Of a stretch of DNA of 64,000 bases, positions 37,543-51,780 are shown one piece after another. The stretch lies in assembly GCA_964020155.1 (NCBI GenBank), contig OZ026561.1, positions 676,001 through 740,000 of the forward strand, given 5' to 3'. Below the pieces are notes generated by a model. The model was not told where the DNA came from. It ran no database searches and saw only the letters and a program-made list of their open reading frames with translations. The DNA is from Chondrilla cf. caribensis (lineage: Eukaryota; Porifera; Demospongiae; Chondrillida; Chondrillidae). A program made the position numbers and the translations under genes. How positions within the stretch are numbered: the first letter of the stretch is position 1; each line of letters opens with the position of its first letter.

Positions 37543-39626
37543 ACACCAGGTGATAACATGAACCTACTACATTGTATTCCAATTGCTTCATTAGCGGCAC
37601 AGTTGTGCAGTATACTCCACTGACAACCTAAAATATGACTCTCAGTTCCATTACAGGTCACATCATCCAGGATGAATCCACGGTCAACAAATCCAAACCT
37701 ACAGGCAGACATACAGGCATAACGACATAAATTCTCAAACTCTCCTGATACCAACTTCATGGTTGGACATTTGGCTTGCTGAGTATCTTGTACAATGGAA
37801 CCTCTCTATTACAACCCTCTGGATTGCAGAAACCTCTATAATAAGGACACCATTCTGTGTCCCAGTGTAGTACTGTAGTGTATTAAGTGACCTCTCAATT
37901 GAGGACACCTCTGTATTAAGGACTAAAATCAAGGTCCCAAAGTGTCCGTAATAGAGAGGTTCCACTGTACTCCCATTAACTATTTATTCACTGAATAACC
38001 TTTCTGGCATTATTATTTTTACATGCTTTTTTAACCACTTTTTTATAACATTTTACCACAACATTGTTCAAACACGGGTGCCTATTTAGTGGTTAAGACA
38101 TGGGCACGAGGGCACTATGACATATAAAATACCAAGTCCCGAGGACGTAAAGTGCCCGAGGGCGAGTGTATTTTATATGTCATACTGCCCGAGTGTCCAT
38201 GTCTCAACCAGAATAGCATCAGTTGCTAATGCTTTATACTGTTGCTAGTGCTTTATACATTATAAAATTGCTGTATAATAGTACTGTTTCTATGGTAACG
38301 GATGCTATAGCTAGTATAGTGGTCTCTTTTGAAAGGCTTCCCAGTTTAAATAAACTTCTGCATGTATCCGTTACAGTTATAGGCTTCCACAACACTGGTT
38401 TGAAAGGTTAGGGTGATAAGTATAGTTACAGCTGTTACATCTCACCTTCCCAATAGTGAATCAGGTCCAGATGCAGGGTCTGGGTTGAACACAGCCACTG
38501 GGTATCCCAGTCCAAGCTGCCTACAAGCAACTGCAGCTTCCTCAAAGCCAAATCCATCATTACATATGGGGTACCAATCAGTGTAGTACATCTCCAGCCT
38601 TCCAAGGAGACGAGTGGATTCAAATCCAGCTAGCCTCAAGTCTCCCAGTCTTTGAGCATTCACAACTGAACAACGAGGGATACAAATAATAGCAAATAAG
38701 GATTCTGAATTGTGTCATACATTTGGTAGCTGCAACCCTTCGGTTACTGGGAACATTTCAAAACACATTTTGTCTCTACTCTGGCATAGCTCAGACCCAA
38801 ACTGACTTTTTGAATTCAAATCCGAAACCAAATTTGAATAGGCACATGGTGGATGAAGGATGAACTATGCAGGGAATTTAGTGTAATCATTTTCCTTGCA
38901 AGCTCCACTTTTCAACATACACCACACAAGGCTACAAAGACAGTGGGATCACACTACAGTTCGCATTTGATACTTGGGAAAGCTATGGGTGGTGCTTGAC
39001 TTACATGCACTGATGAAGCACGTCAAGTGTACATCAACAATGAAACTACTCCGTCACAAAACTCTGAATTTAGGACACCATTCTGAGTTCCAGGGTAGTA
39101 CTGAAGAGTACTAAATGACTGTTGGATTAAGGAAACCTTAGGTTTGTAATAAGGACAATGACATAAAATTAAGGTCCTCAATAGGGAGAATCCATTGAGG
39201 TCATGACATTCAGCTAAGCAGTCATCTGCAGATGAAGTACAGCAGGAATAAAATTCAATACGAGAGATTGCAGGTATATACTGTACTATCAAGTGGTCAT
39301 AGCGACCACAAAGGATTGTATGTAGTACGGCTGTGCCCTCATTCATTTACAAGTAAACAAAATTCCATCCTAAAATAATCAAATACCATCAGTATGGTTG
39401 GCATAGGGTAGAAAGAGCTTCCAAGTAAACCTGAATGTCTTTTACAGTGAGTCGACTGTAAGCTAGACTGGATATCCAGGCGAGACACAACACTGTCCGG
39501 ATTAGCGAGCAGAACAGTATGACCGCAAGTAGACACATCCAAGGTCAAACCATAGACTCGCAGCCAGTGTAACTAACCAGTTAATGCTAAAGCAACAACA
39601 AACGATATCCCCGAGAAAGGAGCCAT
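31055..39626 (-). CDS. Gene D: secreted protein with 5 SRCR, 2 EGF, Thr/Ser repeats and cluster C-terminal domain
   Basis: The model has 15 exons, 2508 bp, 835 aa. Exons: 39626-39578, 38665-38446, 37698-37568, 37238-37043, 36961-36822, 36372-36126, 35488-35355, 34772-34580, 34472-34336, 34156-33961, 33102-32975, 32813-32715, 32082-31987, 31814-31392, 31173-31055. Phases agree throughout and the frame ends in TAA. Residues 1-16 are the signal peptide (MAPFSGISFVVALALTG); SRCR1-5 to about 590; EGF1 591-623 (ECQNGGS...CPKGYTGEQCE); EGF2 624-655; a linker with three 28-residue Thr/Val/Ser repeats; C-terminal domain to 835. Gene D lacks domain X and Calx-beta. The donor of the EGF2 exon is the start of a (GT)n tract. 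The donor at 31,391 is GTCAGT, weaker than in paralogues. The signal exon differs from those of A and C, so D is the most diverged member. It shares a ~205 bp promoter region with the kinase gene. Confidence 0.83.
31230..31380. repeat. (CA)n microsatellite, interrupted
   Basis: In the last intron of gene D, starting a few bases from the donor at 31,391. Confidence 0.95.
31500..31755 (-). repeat. Three near-identical 84-bp coding repeats in gene D
   Basis: Each encodes 28 residues with VTVFPSPSV, SSIPELTCNPD and two cysteines. The copies differ by a few bases, so expansion is recent. Each repeat ends in CNPD, resembling the CNPSVTYD start of the C-terminal domain that follows. Confidence 0.85.
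31866..31986. repeat. (CA)n microsatellite abutting an exon
   Basis: On the minus strand the exon ending at 31,987 is followed immediately by GTGTGTGT..., so the tract itself supplies the splice donor. Confidence 0.9.
32230..32530. other. Intronic segment of gene D of unknown nature
   Basis: About 300 bp between the two EGF exons with a minus-strand open frame of ~97 codons and slightly different composition. No splice sites or recognised domain; possibly an inserted element. Confidence 0.3.
33360..33860. repeat. 17-bp minisatellite (ACCAGGAGTGTGTACTA)
   Basis: About 29 copies with point variants, in the intron that splits SRCR5 of gene D. Confidence 0.92.
35525..36100. repeat. TGTACAA-rich minisatellite
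   Basis: Irregular repeats of a 25-45 bp unit built on ACTGTACAAATGTACATC, in the intron that splits SRCR3 of gene D. Long frames on the plus strand are by-products. Confidence 0.8.
37337..37548. repeat. (CA)n microsatellite, ~210 bp
   Basis: In the intron following SRCR1 of gene D. Interrupted by single substitutions. Confidence 0.95.
37791..37969. mobile_element. pogo/Tigger-type MITE
   Basis: Terminal inverted repeats beginning TACARTGGAACCTCTCTATTAC, with TA at both outer ends. 179 bp, no coding capacity. CAGTGGAACC-type ends are typical of pogo-like Tc1/mariner elements. Lies in gene D intron 2. Confidence 0.75.
38084..38309. mobile_element. Fold-back MITE-like element, copy 2
   Basis: Opposite orientation to 2,447-2,665, with the same two nested inverted repeats. 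In gene D intron 2. Confidence 0.7.
39057..39210. mobile_element. Degenerate relative of the pogo-type MITE
   Basis: Shares AGGACACCATTCTG and a TAGTACTGTAGWGTAYTAA-like stretch with 37,791-37,969, but the terminal repeats are lost. In gene D intron 1. Confidence 0.5.
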
Positions 39627-39831
39627 CTTTAGAAAACAGTAGAAAGTGTCAGAGACGAGAAGCTGCTCTTCGGGGCTGAGGTCCTTCAGTTATTAAATTT
39701 CACCCACAGACACGCATGAATGAGTCCTTTGTTCTTGCCTTTATTGCACTGTTCATACGCGTAAGTGGAGGCGTGACGTATTATGACGTATCATTAAGCG
39801 CGGGAACTTGGAACGAATTCTTGGGTCAGCA
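39627..39831. promoter_or_regulatory. Shared head-to-head promoter region of gene D and the kinase gene
   Basis: The two start codons are 205 bp apart on opposite strands. The interval holds two CRE-like TGACGTAT sites (39,774-39,781 and 39,784-39,791) and an E2F-type GCGCGGGAA (39,798-39,806, reverse TTCCCGCGC). An E2F site would fit S-phase expression of a nucleotide-salvage kinase. Promoter activity itself is inferred. Confidence 0.55.
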
Positions 39832-40194
39832 ATGATCGGCGAACCTCAGTCTTTTCATCATCACTCAGAACATGGCGTTTTGAATCTTATCAGTGGTAAA
39901 GATTCAATATTAGAGTATACTAGTCAGAAAAAGGAGAAAGAAGACCAAATACCTTCGAAGCTGTTTGTCATCGAAGGAAATATAGGAGTAGGGAAAACCA
40001 CCTTAGCTCGTTCGCTTGCGAAGAAGATGAGATGCAAGCCATTCTTGGAACCTGCTTTGGAGAATCCATTTTTAGAGAGATTCTATGACGATCCACACAA
40101 ATACGCCATGAAACTTCAAATGTGGATATTCAGACAGAGATATAGAACCTTCATGGAGGCCGTTCGACACATGGACAAGACTGGTGAGTCGAGT

Positions 40195-40263
<69 letters not shown>

Positions 40264-40264
40264 T

Positions 40265-40355
<91 letters not shown>

Positions 40356-41104
40356 TACACACGCGCGCTCGTGCAGAATGTTTGCATACTCATACGTACA
40401 TGTACATATATATTTATCATTCAATGATGTCATTTTAGGGGAAGGAGTTATTCTGGACCGTTCCGTCTTCAGTGATTATGTGTTTGCACGTGTTGGTTAC
40501 AATCAAGGGTTCATTAGTGAAGAAGGTATGTTGCCTACATTGACTACTGATGAATATGATTTTCTAAGTCTATCTTCTCTTGTTAATTCACCTCAACCTC
40601 ACTAGATTTTTTACACTACCAGTTGTTGCGTCAGAGAGTGGTTTCTAGTCTACCTAAACCATTCTGTGTGATCTACCTTGCTGCATCTCCAGACCTTTGC
40701 TCTGAAAGGTTGATGAAGAGGGGCAGGGTTAGTGTATGTATGTATGTGTGTGCGTGCGTGTGTGTGTGTGCGTACATAAACCTGCAATTTGTCTTGAGTA
40801 AATTTTACAAATTTGCACTTATTCGCAGAGAATATATGATCGTCTCATGTACATATCTCTTGTAGGAATGTGAGTCTACTATTCCACTGGATTATCTGCA
40901 GTGTCTGGACAGTGAGTATCAGTCTCTACTGGTGTCTTTCCAGTAAGTGCGGCTTGTAGCAAGTGTGCATGGTCACATAAACTGGTTGCTTGTGTTACAA
41001 CGGGTATATGTACACATTGTACGTACATATGTAATTTTGCTATTGAATTAGGTTTGAAATCGGTTGGGTTAAGATAAATAGTTAGAATAAAGTACAGGCA
41101 CACA

Positions 41105-41148
<44 letters not shown>

Positions 41149-41952
41149 GGTCAGTTTCTTCCCTGTAGAGCTGAGGGTACACCTGTGGTCCACTATGACT
41201 GGTCACTGTTCGGATCAGCTGAAGATGTGATGAAGAAGATGACTGTGAACGTAACAGGATCAGACACATGGAAGTCTGATGACTACCAGAGAGCGTGAGT
41301 GTCATGCATACAGTGGGTAACTCTGACACTCAGATTATTGACCATAGAGATCCCCTTAACACACAAGAATGCCAGTTCACTACTTGGAGTTGCTCAATGT
41401 AGTAAAGATTATTGGTTGGATAAGCTCAATGGAAATCTCTATCCATAGGAATTTTGTTATACCAAACGTTTTGGGAGCTGACTGCTACCTTTGTCAGTGG
41501 TATGACTGCAAGAGTGTGTGTACATTGGTAAATACAAGGGTGTGTGTACATTGTTAAATACAAGGGTGTGTGTGTGTTGTTAAATACAAGGGTGTGTGTG
41601 TGTTGTTAAATACAAGGGTGTGACAATGTGTTAAACATCACTGTCCACACCTATGGTATCTTATTTAATATTGCAAGTTTCCCATTAAAATTTTCATCAT
41701 GGACAGTTTTTTCCACCCAAGCACCAATTTGAATAGAGTAACCCCTCCTCTGTGTGCGGTCAGGGTATATAGAAGCACCTGAAACCAGGATGCTATTGAT
41801 TTCCTCATAGACTGAGATTTTGTGATTTGCATAAACTAACAACCTCACTCCTGTGTTCATCCAGCCATCTTGCTCTCTGTAGCTATGACAACGAAGGTGA
41901 GCTGTTAACGCTCTTGAACAAAGCCAGCGAGGATGCTGACCATAGAACATGA
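39832..41952 (+). CDS. Deoxynucleoside kinase family protein (dCK/dGK/TK2-like)
   Basis: Six exons, 834 bp, 277 aa: 39832-40183, 40439-40525, 40606-40727, 40866-40942, 41169-41294, 41883-41952. Phases agree and the model ends in TGA. Residues 49-56 form the P-loop GNIGVGKT, followed by ENPFLERFYDDP and the substrate-side motif DRSVFSDYVF (124-126 DRS); a SERLMKRGR stretch fits the Arg-rich LID. The family transfers phosphate from ATP to deoxynucleosides in the salvage pathway. Length is close to the usual 230-280. Residues 1-40 precede the fold and are polar, so mitochondrial import is unclear. The YNQGFI motif also recalls the related complex I subunit NDUFA10, but here the ATP-binding motif is complete, so a kinase is favoured. 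The ATG at 39,832 is the first in frame after the promoter motifs. Confidence 0.85.
40197..40366. repeat. (CA)n microsatellite
   Basis: About 170 bp in kinase intron 1, starting 14 bp after the exon 1 donor. Confidence 0.95.
41097..41143. repeat. (CA)n microsatellite
   Basis: In kinase intron 4, about 25 bp before the exon 5 acceptor. Confidence 0.9.
41515..41625. repeat. Short tandem repeat built on TTAAATACAAGGGTGTG
   Basis: Four to five copies of a ~28-30 bp unit in kinase intron 5. Confidence 0.75.
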
Positions 41953-42500
41953 CTCCGAAGAGAGGCAGAAGAGGGAACCAGTCACCTCAGGGTGCATGGA
42001 TTTTATTTTCATTCATATCATTGTATCCTCCACTGTGTAGCTACTGATATTAATCATCTCACTCTATACACAAACTGTATGTATGAAGATTATATTATAT
42101 TTGATTGTATGAGATTGAGAGGAATATATTATTATTATCAAAGCCTATAGCTAGGTCTGTCATTCCATAATATTAATAATATTATACGTACATATAATAT
42201 TGTCACATATATACAGTATACTTATATATAATAAAAGTACATGTATTCCAAATAATATTAATGCATGTATATATACAGTACTATTAATTACCATAATAAA
42301 ATAAAATTATTATAACTGGTATATATGTAAGTAAATATCACAATAATAATAATTATAATTTTCCAAAATTGAAATCTTATTGTTTATCTATTATTATTAT
42401 TATGATTATAATATTTGAATTAAATAATTAAATTTGTTATTTACAATGATTTGGTATATACATTCAACCTTATTTCCCTCTCTGATCCCTCGGATTATAT
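41953..42500. other. Intergenic AT-rich region between convergent genes
   Basis: Contains the 3' flanks of the kinase (plus) and ADHFE1 (minus). A plus-strand AATAAA at about 42,230 could serve the kinase transcript. Otherwise A/T-rich, with no coding signal seen. Confidence 0.6.
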
Positions 42501-43408
42501 TTAGTAAACAGTCAGAGATTCTTCTAGAATCCTTGAAATGCTGTCCTCGGCAACCTTCAAGGGTGACAACTTAAGCACTCTTTCCTGAAGGAGGAGAGAA
42601 CACACAGATAAGCATCTACCAACAGATATTATCACAATTATGTGTCATTGGATTGGGGATTTGTGTTCAAATAGAGTACAGTGAATACTTGTTAATCCAC
42701 CGCAAATCGCTTTCAAAGAATAATATTATGGTGGATTAACGAGTTTGGCAGATTAACTGGATATTCATTGGTACTTGTACATTGTATGGGTACTGGAGAA
42801 TTGTGGAGGATTAAACGGTTGGGCGGATAAAGAGGTGGCAGACTAACGAGATTCACTGTACAAACACCACATAATTATAACAGTAGGCAGGTCCATGGAC
42901 CATTGGTGGGTGGGAACAATCAATTTGGGGAACATATTTATTGTAACTGTTTGTTAGAAGAGAAAGGAATAGAAAGTTGAAGCGATAGTGCTGTCAATCC
43001 CTTTATTAAGGAGTTAGACAGTATTTCAAGGTTTCAACCACACATTTGTTACCTTAGATTCTAGCTTACTGTCCACAATTAAGCATCTTGAATTAAGAAT
43101 CAAGTTTTCTCATAATGGAGGTCAAAGGGCACTAGGTCAGCATCACTGATATTGCCCCAGTGATGTCTTTGATGTACACCCACACAAGACAATAAAGTTA
43201 ATAATTAATTTAAAGCAGTGTTCGCACCTGAGGGAGGGTGGACTGCACTAGAGATGGGATATCTTCTCTCTCATATCCAAATGCACTAATCCCATTATGG
43301 ATGCCAAGTGTGTGCATGTACTCCTTGAGCACATTGGACAAGATTAGACCGGCATCTTCCTTTTTGGCATTTGTGATGTCAGCACCTAAATATAGTATCA
43401 AGGGGAAG

Positions 43409-43443
<35 letters not shown>

Positions 43444-43464
43444 TGTGTGTGTACGTGTGTGTGT

Positions 43465-43498
<34 letters not shown>

Positions 43499-43686
43499 TG
43501 TGTTTCACACACGAGCCCTTACCCAAGACTTCAGCAGCCAATAGATGCCTTTCTGGATTGGCTGGTGCTGTGAATCTAAAGACAGCTGGAGCAGTTATCA
43601 CCACGGAAAGGCCGTGAGGCTAAGTAAGGATGTATAAGTATGACAGACTGAGCACACATTCACACAGACAGACACACATACACACA

Positions 43687-43764
<78 letters not shown>

Positions 43765-44609
43765 TACACACACCTACTCACCACCAAAGGTACATCTCTG
43801 TTGTAATCTTGAGCTGTGAATGTCTTGACCTGACCTGATATAGCATAGGACAACCCATGACACAGGTGGACCCCAGCATTGCCAAACCCCACACCCGCAC
43901 ACATCGCAGCGAGATGCATAGCAGAACGAGCCTCGTGGTCGTCTGCATTGACGACAGATCTAGAGGAGTGCAAACAGGACTACCTCATACATACATGCAT
44001 ACATACACACATACGTACATGCATACACACATACATATACACATATGTACATGCATACGTACATACGTACATACATGCATTCATACACACATATGTACAT
44101 GCATACTTACCAACCTACATACATACAAACATACATACATGCATTCATACAAACATATGTACATGCATACACACATGCATACACACATACGTACATGCTA
44201 CCTACCCACCTACATACATACAAACATACATACATGCATTCATACACACATACGTACACACATTTATATACATGTATATGCATACATACCTAGTACATGT
44301 GTACACAAAACCTATGAGCCTGTTTTCCTACCTTTTAAAGAACTTCTTTATCATCTTCAAAGTTTGCATGCACCAGATATCAGACAGAGGGTTACTGCCT
44401 TGGTAGACGGGACGCAGAGAGGGGTCGGACGGACACGGACCGCGTTCACAGTATGGGATACCTGTATATGATTCCAATGCATGACTGTGGTGGATGGAGG
44501 GACCGGTGAACTGGAAATAGCACACCAATATGAGCATATGGTGCATTGAATGAATACTTGCATGTACACTTTGAACGAACTACAAAGACAAACATGTACG
44601 CATGCGTGT

Positions 44610-44652
<43 letters not shown>

Positions 44653-45192
44653 AGAGAGATATGTGCCCATCACATACCACAGTACGTCAAAACCGCTATA
44701 AGCTGCCACATTCCTCGGCATCGTCCGAGCATGAAGAGGGTCCACTATCCCAAGGGTGGGACGTAGAGCGGGTCCACCAATACCTGAAGCACACACACAC
44801 ATTTGAATTTAAGTTATATAATACTTTTCGAAAATTGTATTTTCTCATTTTTATACCATTAAATTGAAAAGTGGATCAATTCAAAACAAGTAAGTATGCT
44901 ACAATCGATAACTGCATTCCCTCCAGTTGGTGAACAGCAACACACATAACACAGTACAGCCATACCCTACTATACAGTTATCCATGAAAGTATGTACGTA
45001 CATACATAAGCACAATACTGTATTACATGAGTCACTACCTGTTTTAGCTCTCAGATCCTTGTGATCATAAATAGCAATACCAGTGGTCTCACTGCCTGTG
45101 CCTGAGGTAGTGGGGACTGTGGGACAACACAGCAATGTATTGAACAGTGTGTGCAGGGGTCTCTCTCACATACACACATATACATATACAAA

Positions 45193-45233
<41 letters not shown>

Positions 45234-46248
45234 GCAATAAGAGGTTTCAACGGTCCCTCAATCTTCATCCCTTTACCAACTGGTGCATTAGTGAAGTCCA
45301 ACAGTTCTGCCTCCTTGTGGCAGAGGAAAGCATTGGCGACCTTAGCAGTGTCCATCACAGACCCTCCACCCACAGCTAAGAAGCCATCAAAATCTTCCAA
45401 TCTGACGAACTCCACTGCTTCCTGCAAACTGGAAAAACATGATCTAGTACAAGTACTGTATGAATATGATGAGGATGGGACAGTGTATGTATGTACATAA
45501 GGGGTGTCCAGTTCGTGTATGTACATATGTACAGGAGGGATTTCTAGCATAAGTACATATATACATATGCACGTGCATGAGAGGTGGCCAGTGTATGTAT
45601 GAAAATGGTGTGTGTGTTGGCGGGGGGGTTATATGCCTTTCTGCTTCACTGCTGGGAATGCACCAAATTGCTGCACCATGTTCCAGGTGTACTAGAAGTA
45701 ACACCGGTGAGGTGTCCTGTGTATGCATAAATGCATACAGCAATCACACATGCACAGCATGAGGTCTTGCTAATCGTGAAGCACAGATCAGTAATGCAAG
45801 CATGCACATATGTATGTATATACGTATCAACACTCAATGTACGTACTTAACATCTCAGGCCTACAATACTAAATCTTCACACGATATGTACATTGGATGA
45901 TGATACTAATATCTACATGTACAGGTGGGACATACAATGAACCTCGTACTACTCGGCTCTATAGAGACGTTATCAAACACTTTGAAGTTGATCTCTGAAG
46001 CCTGCAGTGAATCCAGAGCTGCTGTCATCGGGGGAAGCTGTGCTACGTTCCCGTCTGTGAAGAGACAGACCTTCTTGAGCCCAAAATTCTTCAAATCCTA
46101 CAAAAACTAACATGAATGTCATGACTGTATTTTCCAGCCAATTAATAGATACCATTAATTTTATTGATGAAAATTGATGAATTTCAATAATCTGATCAAC
46201 TATGTAACTAAGTGTGAACACACGTGCGCGCGCACACACACACGCACG

Positions 46249-46307
<59 letters not shown>

Positions 46308-46733
46308 TCCCCACTTCCTGAGTCACTCCGGGACCGTATCTTATAGTAGACGATGCCATTTCAAAAGCGTACTCCATTTTTGGCGTCTTCTCTGAATACA
46401 ATCTTGTCAATGACCTCGGGACCTTATCCCCCGAGTCTAGAACCTTGTAGCTTGTTTGGTGGGCTGGACATTGCCGACTGTGTAGAAAACAGGAAGGTAA
46501 TTTCAAGTAAATTGAGTCGCCTGTAGCTGGTACAGTGTATGCGCTTACAAACAGAGGTACACATGTGGATGGAACACAACCGCCACTACCACGTCTTGAA
46601 TGCGGGATCAATAAGGGACTACTGGAGGATATAAGAAGCGAAGATCTACGCTTGCGGATCGGACACGTTCACTAACGTACTGAATGTCAGCCAAAGCTCT
46701 TATAGCGAGTAAAGCCTGCGTTCTGGTAGCCAT
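42501..46733 (-). CDS. ADHFE1: Hydroxyacid-oxoacid transhydrogenase, mitochondrial
   Basis: Eleven exons, 1431 bp, 476 aa: 46733-46681, 46477-46306, 46097-45943, 45428-45232, 45116-45039, 44783-44678, 44484-44332, 43959-43782, 43619-43523, 43385-43228, 42584-42501. It is an iron-dependent alcohol dehydrogenase family enzyme that oxidises 4-hydroxybutyrate while reducing 2-oxoglutarate in mitochondria. Diagnostic stretches are YAFEMA near the N terminus, [15 protein letters not shown] and [12 protein letters not shown] (nucleotide binding), [24 protein letters not shown] and [13 protein letters not shown], with His residues expected among the iron ligands, and [14 protein letters not shown]. 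Length is near the vertebrate enzyme. The N-terminal ~40 residues are Arg/Ala/Ser-rich, fitting a mitochondrial presequence. Exons 2 and 4 end directly at (GT)n tracts. The exon 3 donor (GTTCAT) is weak but phase and homology demand it. Confidence 0.92.
42677..42860. mobile_element. MITE with TACAGTGAAT ends
   Basis: Begins TACAGTGAATACTTGTTAA, ends with the inverse of TACAGTGAATCTCGTTAG, with TA at both borders, 184 bp. Internal repeats of GGTGGATTAACGAG character. Lies in the last intron of ADHFE1. A diverged relative is at 47,444-47,615. Confidence 0.7.
43410..43498. repeat. (GT)n microsatellite with GTAC interruptions
   Basis: In the ADHFE1 intron before exon 10. Confidence 0.95.
43668..43775. 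repeat. (CA)n microsatellite
   Basis: Begins about 7 bp beyond the donor of ADHFE1 exon 8. Confidence 0.95.
43980..44292. repeat. ATACATGC/ACATACGT tetranucleotide-like tract
   Basis: About 300 bp of irregular ACAT/GCAT/ACAC repeats in ADHFE1 intron 7. Long plus-strand frames rich in Tyr-Ile-His-Thr are artefacts of this repeat. Confidence 0.85.
44610..44649. repeat. (CA)n microsatellite
   Basis: In ADHFE1 intron 6, near the exon 6 donor. Confidence 0.9.
45193..45231. repeat. (CA)n microsatellite forming a splice donor
   Basis: Exon 4 of ADHFE1 (ending KPLIA plus one base at 45,232) is followed at once by GTGTGTGT on the coding strand. Confidence 0.9.
46229..46305. repeat. (CA)n microsatellite forming a splice donor
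   Basis: Exon 2 of ADHFE1 ends at 46,306 after EVGK, and the tract supplies GTGTGTGT as donor. Confidence 0.9.
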
Positions 46734-46911
46734 TGTTATGAGCTTTGCATGCACGGTGCACGTGATGTCGAACGCTATGAATACGATTATCCACTTACAC
46801 ACTCCTGAATATGCAAATAAAGTAAATATAATCAAAATAAGTTAAACTGGAAATCAAAAAGCTTAACTTGTGCTCTCCCTGAGAGATGCTTGTTACCTAT
46901 ACGGTGCTTAT

Positions 46912-50433
<3,522 letters not shown>

Positions 50434-50487
50434 TTTACCTGTCTGGTTTTCTGGATTTGGTTTCAACTTCAAATTCAAATCTACAAA
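50434..50487. promoter_or_regulatory. 54-bp divergent start region of LETMD1 and MFF-like gene
   Basis: Both start codons sit in ATGGCC contexts (AAAATGGCCGCC and AAAATGGCCGAC) that resemble the TISU/YY1 element, which typically governs short-5'-UTR mitochondrial genes. The arrangement implies a bidirectional promoter with extremely short 5' UTRs, or upstream first exons inside the neighbouring gene. Confidence 0.5.
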
Positions 50488-51780
50488 ATGGCCGACGATA
50501 GCAACGCAGGTACGGATATAAGCTACAATGTGGCTGTTGCTAAAAGAATGACCGTTCCGGATGAAATTCGCCTAACTGGTCCCCCAAGGCAAACTAAATC
50601 AACAGTTCCGTCTTCTACAATGGAATCCGGCGGACAGCTAGAAAAGACGACCCATCCTGATACCTACGTTGTCGGGGACATGGAATCCGCCACTTCAAAC
50701 GGGAGCAAAAGCCGGTGAGCGTCTGGTATATGTGTTTCAATGTTAAACGGATATGGTACCGTACCTCACCCGTTTTGTGGATCGAACCTTTTGTGTGTAT
50801 ATGTGGGAATGTGAGCCAGAAGGGTTAGGGTTAGAGCCACGAACAAATGTCCGTAATTAAACCATCTATCAATGTGGATAGTGTAACACAGGGTAATTTG
50901 GGACCATGATGATATTTGGAGTATCCGTGATAGGATGGTGCTTTCGAACATTGCATGATGTTGAACAATACCCGGGCCCGATGTCTCAAATCACCCCAGT
51001 GTCCCAAAATGCCGTATCCTACTCTAGTTAAAATAAACTCACATCAGCAGCTTAGTGTCGGAAGATCTCAAGGCCAATGATTCCACATTTTTAGCTTATG
51101 TGTGTGCTGCATAATGTGTTGGTATACCTATGTAATAGCTGGACGGATACCCCAGCACATTCTGTTCAATTCAGTCGTTGCATGTTTCCTCAACTCGTGA
51201 GAATTGGGTATCAGGTATTGGGTATCGGGTATCGGGTATTGGGTATCGGGTATCGGGTATCGGGTATTCTTATTTAACGTGGGAACCGTTAGCCTTAGGC
51301 TTTTCAAAGTGGCACCCACTAAGAACAGGGAGGATAAAAGAAGAAAAAGTAAAAAAGTTAAAATGAAAATTGATATAATAATCAAAATTTGAAATAAGTT
51401 GTAGCATGCAATTATCAAAGATTATTAAAATAAAAATGTTGAGATTTATGAAAAGTAAAAATGTAAAATAAAATAAAAATTGTAATTCAGGATTAAAAAT
51501 TTGTACATGTAATCCTTCAATCCTTTAATTTAGGGTCGGTCACGGGAACATCGGTTCCGAGTTGACACGAACGCTGCCAGAAGAAACCAGTGCAGAGATG
51601 ATGGCAAGAGTTGAAGCAGTGGAGGAAGAAGTTCGACAAATCAAGGAGAGACTAGATGACTTTGAGGCTAGTGTACCTTACCTCGGCACTCGCAAGTCTG
51701 TCCTCAACACTTTGGTATTTTTGACATGGCTGATCCTCCCAGTAGGTATACTGTACTTGTTAACTCCAAGGAAGAGGTGA
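50488..51780 (+). CDS. MFF: Mitochondrial fission factor-like tail-anchored protein
   Basis: Two exons, 50488-50714 and 51534-51780, 474 bp, 157 aa. The N-terminal stretch ISYNVAVAKRMTVPDEIRL matches the conserved Mff motif (human ISQRMRVPEKLKV). The middle is Ser/Thr/Gly-rich and disordered. Exon 2 gives a heptad-like coiled coil (ARVEAVEEEVRQIKERL) and then a C-terminal membrane helix (VLNTLVFLTWLILPVGILYLL) followed by basic TPRKR, a tail anchor for the outer mitochondrial or peroxisomal membrane. Mff recruits the dynamin-like GTPase Drp1 for fission. It is shorter than vertebrate Mff (over 200 aa), lacking much of the central region, as in other invertebrate forms. Head-to-head with LETMD1. 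Confidence 0.75.
51205..51267. repeat. (GGGTATC)n heptamer repeat
   Basis: About eight copies of GGGTATC/GGGTATT in the MFF-like intron. G-rich and loosely telomere-like, but internal. Confidence 0.85.

Noticed and set aside
43857..44471. 204-codon frame rich in Tyr, Ile, His and Thr
   Set aside because: Runs through an ATACATGC-type repeat in ADHFE1 intron 7 and antisense to real exons.
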